A stretch of DNA of 64,000 nt, taken from NCBI RefSeq assembly GCF_012927045.1, contig NZ_JABBFW010000001.1, forward strand, positions 186,001-250,000. The letters run 5' to 3'. Shown one piece after another: positions 61,085 through 64,000 of this stretch (its first letter is position 1; every line of letters begins with the position of its first letter). The notes under the pieces are model-generated. The model saw only the letters and a program-made list of their open reading frames with translations, had not been told where the DNA came from and did no database searches. This stretch comes from Azohydromonas caseinilytica. GTDB lineage: Bacteria; Pseudomonadota; Gammaproteobacteria; Burkholderiales; Burkholderiaceae_C. The translations under genes were made by a program, and so were the position numbers.

Positions 61085-61717
61085 ATGCCCACCCCCAGCC
61101 AGGATCAAAAACCTTCGTTCCTGCGCCGCATTCCGATGGCCTTCGGGGCCTTCTTCAGCCTGCTGGGCAATGCCGACAAGGCCGCGCGCTACGAGCGGCT
61201 GGACGAGCCGCCCGCGCCCGCGCCCACGCCCGTCGCCCCGCCGCCCCCGGCTCCCGTCGCCGCGCCCAAGCCGGCGCCGGCGCCCGTGCCGAAGCCCGCC
61301 CCCGTGCCCGCCCCGGCCCCCGTGGTGCTGCGCGAATCCGGCCCCGACGCCGCGCTGCAGCTGCTGGCGCTGCTGCAGCGCGAGGCGCGCTTCATCGACT
61401 TCATGCAGGAAGACCTCGCCGGCCATGCCGACGCCGACATCGGCGCCGCCGTGCGCGTGGTGCACGCGGGCTGCCGCAAGGTGCTGCAGGAGCACTTCCG
61501 CATCGAGCCGGTGCGCAGCGAGAACGAAGGCAGCCGCGTCACGCTGCAGCCGGGCTTCGATGCCTCGCTGGTGAAGCTCACCGGCAACGTGGTGGGGCAG
61601 CCGCCCTTCACCGGCACGCTCAGCCACCGCGGCTGGCGCGTGAGCGAGGTGAAGCTGCCCAAGCTGGCCGAGAAACATGACGCGCGCGTGCTGGCGCAAG
61701 CGGAGGTGGAGCTGTGA
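61085..61717 (+). CDS. DUF2760 protein
   Basis: The 210-residue protein has an N-terminal hydrophobic stretch (PMAFGAFFSLLGNADKAARY, about 17-36), an Ala/Pro/Lys-rich linker (about 42-83), and a DUF2760 domain with LQLLALLQREARFIDFMQED and a GTLSHRGWRVSEVKLPKLAE ending. Its function is unknown. GGAGAA precedes ATG 61085. The stop overlaps the GTG start of the Hsp70-like gene. In Burkholderiales this gene typically precedes Hsp70-like genes, which points to a shared task. Confidence 0.85.
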   Translation: MPTPSQDQKPSFLRRIPMAFGAFFSLLGNADKAARYERLDEPPAPAPTPVAPPPPAPVAAPKPAPAPVPKPAPVPAPAPVVLRESGPDAALQLLALLQREARFIDFMQEDLAGHADADIGAAVRVVHAGCRKVLQEHFRIEPVRSENEGSRVTLQPGFDASLVKLTGNVVGQPPFTGTLSHRGWRVSEVKLPKLAEKHDARVLAQAEVEL

Positions 61718-63621
61718 GCGACGAAACGAATTTCGCCCCCGAGGGCACCGAAACCCCGGCCCAGGCCGGCCCGCGCTACGCCATCGGCATCGACCTGGGC
61801 ACCACGCACTGCGCGCTGTCCTGGGTCGATCTGCAGGCCAGCGACGGCGAGAACACGGTGCAGGGCTCGATGGACATCCCGCAGCTCACCGCGCCCGGCA
61901 GCGTCGAGGAGCGCTCGCTGCTGCCCTCGTTCCTGTACCTGCCGCATGCCGACGAGCTGGCGCCGGGCGACATGGCCCTGCCCTGGACCGCGGACCAGGA
62001 CTTCATCGCCGGCGAGCTGGCGCGCAGCCGCGGCGCCACCACGCCGATCCGCCAGGTGTCGAGTGCCAAGAGCTGGCTGGGCCACACCGGCGTGGACCGC
62101 CGCGCCGCCATCCTGCCCGCCGGCGCCCCGGCCGAGGTCAGCAAGATCTCGCCGGTGACGGCCTCCATCCGCTACCTGGAACACCTGCGCAACGCCTGGA
62201 ACCATGCGCACCCGGAGGCGCCGCTGGATCAGCAGAGCCTCACGGTCACCATCCCCGCCTCCTTCGACCCGGCCGCGCGCGAGCTGACGGCCGAGGCCGC
62301 CACCGCCACCTTCGGCACCCAGTTCACGCTGCTGGAGGAGCCGCAGGCCGCGCTCTACAGCTGGATTCAGGGCAGCCACGGCGCCTGGCGCAAGCAGGTC
62401 AAGCCGGGCGACGTGATCCTGGTGGTGGACGTGGGCGGCGGCACCAGCGACTTCAGCCTCATCGCCGTGGTCGAGCGCGAGGGCAACCTGGAGCTGCACC
62501 GCGTCGCCGTGGGCGAGCACATCCTGCTCGGCGGCGACAACATGGACCTGGCGCTGGCCCACGTGGTGGCGCGCAAGCTGGCAGCCTCCGGCACCACGCT
62601 GGACCCCTGGCAAATGCGCTCGCTGACCCAGGGCTGCCGCGTCGCCAAGGAGACGCTGCTGGCCGACCCCGAGGCGCCGGCGCAGCCGATCGTGGTGCCC
62701 AGCCGCGGCTCCAAGCTCATCGGCGGCACGATCCGCACCGAGCTCACGCGCGAGGAAGTGGCCGCCACGCTGGTGGAAGGCTTCTTCCCGCAGGTCGGCG
62801 CCGAGGCCCGGCCCATCACGCGCACCCGCGCCGGCCTGACGCAGGTGGGCCTGCCCTACGCGCAGGACGCCGCCGTCACCCGCCACCTCGCCGCCTTCCT
62901 GGGCCGCCAGGCCGGCGCCACCGCCGAGCTGGAGGGTTTCGGCAACGCCGCCCCCGAGGGTGCGTCGTTCCTGCACCCGACGGCGCTGCTGTTCAACGGC
63001 GGCGTGTTCAAGTCGCAACTGCTGGCGCAGCGCGTGCTGGACGTGCTCAACGGCTGGCTGGCCTCCGAGAACGCGCCGCCGGCGCGGCTGCTCGAAGGCG
63101 CGGACCTGGACCGCGCCGTGGCGCAGGGCGCCTCCTACTACGGCTACGTGCGGCGCGGACGCGGCGTGCGCATCCGCGGCGGCACGGCGCAGGCCTACTA
63201 CGTGGCGGTCGAGTCGGCCATGCCGGCCGTGCCGGGCATGGAGCCGCCGATCTCGGCGCTGTGCCTGGCGCCTTTCGGCATGGAGGAAGGCACCGAGGCC
63301 GACGTGCCGGAAATGGAGTTCGGCCTGGTGGTGGGCGAGCCGGTGCATTTCCGCTTCTTCGGCTCCACGGTGCGGCGCCAGGACCAGGTCGGCACGCTGC
63401 TGGACTTCTGGGCCGAGGACGAGCTGCATGAGCTGGAGGAAATCCAGGCCACGCTGCCCGCGGAAGGGCGCACCCCCGGCGAGGTGGTGCCGGTGAGCCT
63501 GCAGGCGCGCGTCACCGAGACCGGCACGCTGGAGCTGTACGCCCTGCCGCGCGACGGCAGCGCGCTGTGGAAGGTGGAGTTCGACATGCGCGGCACCGAA
63601 GGGCAGCTCGCGGCGGCATGA
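61714..63621 (+). CDS. Hsp70-family (DnaK-like) protein, first of tandem pair
   Basis: The 635-residue protein starts at GTG 61714 (GTGA overlap). The actin-like ATPase has phosphate 1 motif AIGIDLGTTHCALSW, a LTVTIPASFDPAARELTAEA segment, and phosphate 2 motif VVDVGGGTSDFSLI; the adenosine motif includes LFNGGVFKS. The C-terminal part differs from DnaK: there is no recognisable substrate-binding lid or EEVD-like tail, but a beta-rich domain. It may act on a specific client together with DUF2760 and the second Hsp70. Confidence 0.88.
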   Translation: MSDETNFAPEGTETPAQAGPRYAIGIDLGTTHCALSWVDLQASDGENTVQGSMDIPQLTAPGSVEERSLLPSFLYLPHADELAPGDMALPWTADQDFIAGELARSRGATTPIRQVSSAKSWLGHTGVDRRAAILPAGAPAEVSKISPVTASIRYLEHLRNAWNHAHPEAPLDQQSLTVTIPASFDPAARELTAEAATATFGTQFTLLEEPQAALYSWIQGSHGAWRKQVKPGDVILVVDVGGGTSDFSLIAVVEREGNLELHRVAVGEHILLGGDNMDLALAHVVARKLAASGTTLDPWQMRSLTQGCRVAKETLLADPEAPAQPIVVPSRGSKLIGGTIRTELTREEVAATLVEGFFPQVGAEARPITRTRAGLTQVGLPYAQDAAVTRHLAAFLGRQAGATAELEGFGNAAPEGASFLHPTALLFNGGVFKSQLLAQRVLDVLNGWLASENAPPARLLEGADLDRAVAQGASYYGYVRRGRGVRIRGGTAQAYYVAVESAMPAVPGMEPPISALCLAPFGMEEGTEADVPEMEFGLVVGEPVHFRFFGSTVRRQDQVGTLLDFWAEDELHELEEIQATLPAEGRTPGEVVPVSLQARVTETGTLELYALPRDGSALWKVEFDMRGTEGQLAAA

Positions 63622-64000
63622 GGAAGAGCGGCGCCGCGGCCTCGCCCTGCCTGGTCGGCATCGACCTGGGCACCACGCACACCGTGGTGGCCTGGGCCGA
63701 GCCCGGCGCCACCGAGATCCGGCTGTTCGAGGTCGATCAGCTGATCGGCCCCGGCGAGATCGGCCGCCCGCCGCTGCTGCCCTCGCTGCGCTACCACCCC
63801 GCGCCGGGCGAGCTGCCGCCACAGGCGCTGCAACTGCCCTGGCCCTCGGACGAGCCCGCCGTCATCGGCGCGCTGGCACGGCGCCTGGGCGCGCAGGTGC
63901 CGGGGCGGCTGGTGGCCAGCGCCAAGAGCTGGCTGTCGCACGCGGCGGTGGACCGGCTCGCGCCCATCCTCCCCTGGGGCGCCGAAGCGGAGGTGCCCAA
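63618..64000 (+). CDS. Hsp70-family protein, second of tandem pair, cut by window edge
   Basis: ATG 63618 overlaps the preceding Hsp70 stop (ATGA). The 127 visible residues include phosphate 1 motif CLVGIDLGTTHTVVAW and VASAKSWLSHAAVDRLAP, which parallels SAKSWLGHTGVDRRA in the first protein, so this is a diverged paralogue. The rest lies beyond the right edge. It forms one operon with DUF2760 and the first Hsp70. Confidence 0.85.
   Translation, partial: MRKSGAAASPCLVGIDLGTTHTVVAWAEPGATEIRLFEVDQLIGPGEIGRPPLLPSLRYHPAPGELPPQALQLPWPSDEPAVIGALARRLGAQVPGRLVASAKSWLSHAAVDRLAPILPWGAEAEVP

Noticed and set aside
59474-61699. Minus-strand extension upstream of the first LpxL-like gene
   Set aside because: It is antisense to metK, its leader and the DUF2760 gene; the family start is at 59473.

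Overview
The window is 64 kb of very G+C-rich bacterial chromosome with densely packed genes, many four-base start/stop overlaps (ATGA, GTGA, TTGA) and frequent GTG or TTG starts. Gene content and order point to a betaproteobacterium of the Burkholderiales, most likely a Comamonadaceae-like genus. The supporting signs are the xerC-DUF484-dapF block followed by two LpxL-like acyltransferases and metK, the LrgA/LrgB pair, the TerC/TerB/NhaR group, PEP-CTERM proteins, and paired cyanophycin synthetases beside a DUF1854 gene and an ABC transporter. The genus is an inference. I see no rRNA, tRNA, CRISPR array, insertion sequence or prophage.

Layout. 1-4480 (minus): the end of a surface-polysaccharide operon, with a group 1 glycosyltransferase, a GmhB-like HAD phosphatase, a family 9 glycosyltransferase and a NodU-type carbamoyltransferase cut by the window edge. 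5001-7985: a hybrid sensor kinase. 8144-12250: stress and envelope-associated small genes, namely an acidic protein divergent from a Gln-rich protein, then a DUF883 / YqjE-like / lipocalin-fusion operon and a GlsB/YeaQ membrane protein. 12311-17370: an isochorismatase-like hydrolase, an NtrC-type activator, fumC with a GNAT acetyltransferase, and an SDR. 17448-20832: an unknown protein and an Atm1-like ABC exporter fused to a degenerate histidine-kinase ATPase and a receiver domain. 20922-24612: a small basic protein, two hemerythrin-like proteins, an FMN reductase, a DoxX and a SirB2-like membrane protein.

24740-32356 is the cyanophycin locus. DUF1854 and the ABC transporter lie on minus; cphA-prime and cphA lie on plus and overlap by one base. 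CphA-prime has lost the P-loop of its Mur-ligase half, whereas CphA is intact. Next come a DUF4126 membrane protein, LrgB/LrgA, a shortened GDPD, a bifunctional penicillin-binding protein, a HAF-repeat PEP-CTERM protein, an O-acetylhomoserine sulfhydrylase, a DUF3149 mini-protein, TerC, TerB, NhaR, a two-helix zinc-ribbon protein and a second HAF-repeat PEP-CTERM protein. glmS lies divergent from an Lrp/AsnC regulator in an A+T-rich gap with a perfect palindrome abutting the regulator start codon. rlmI is divergent from a large CHASE/PAS/GAF sensor kinase.

53520-61699 holds the housekeeping block: xerC, DUF484, dapF, two small orphan genes, a DUF2846 lipoprotein, two LpxL-like acyltransferases and metK behind a structured leader. 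61085 to the right edge is a tightly coupled DUF2760-Hsp70-Hsp70 operon cut by the window end.

The strongest candidates for undescribed biology are the ABC exporter/pseudo-two-component fusion, the metK leader RNA, the DUF2760-Hsp70-Hsp70 operon, and the cyanophycin locus with its dead-P-loop CphA-prime and dedicated ABC transporter.
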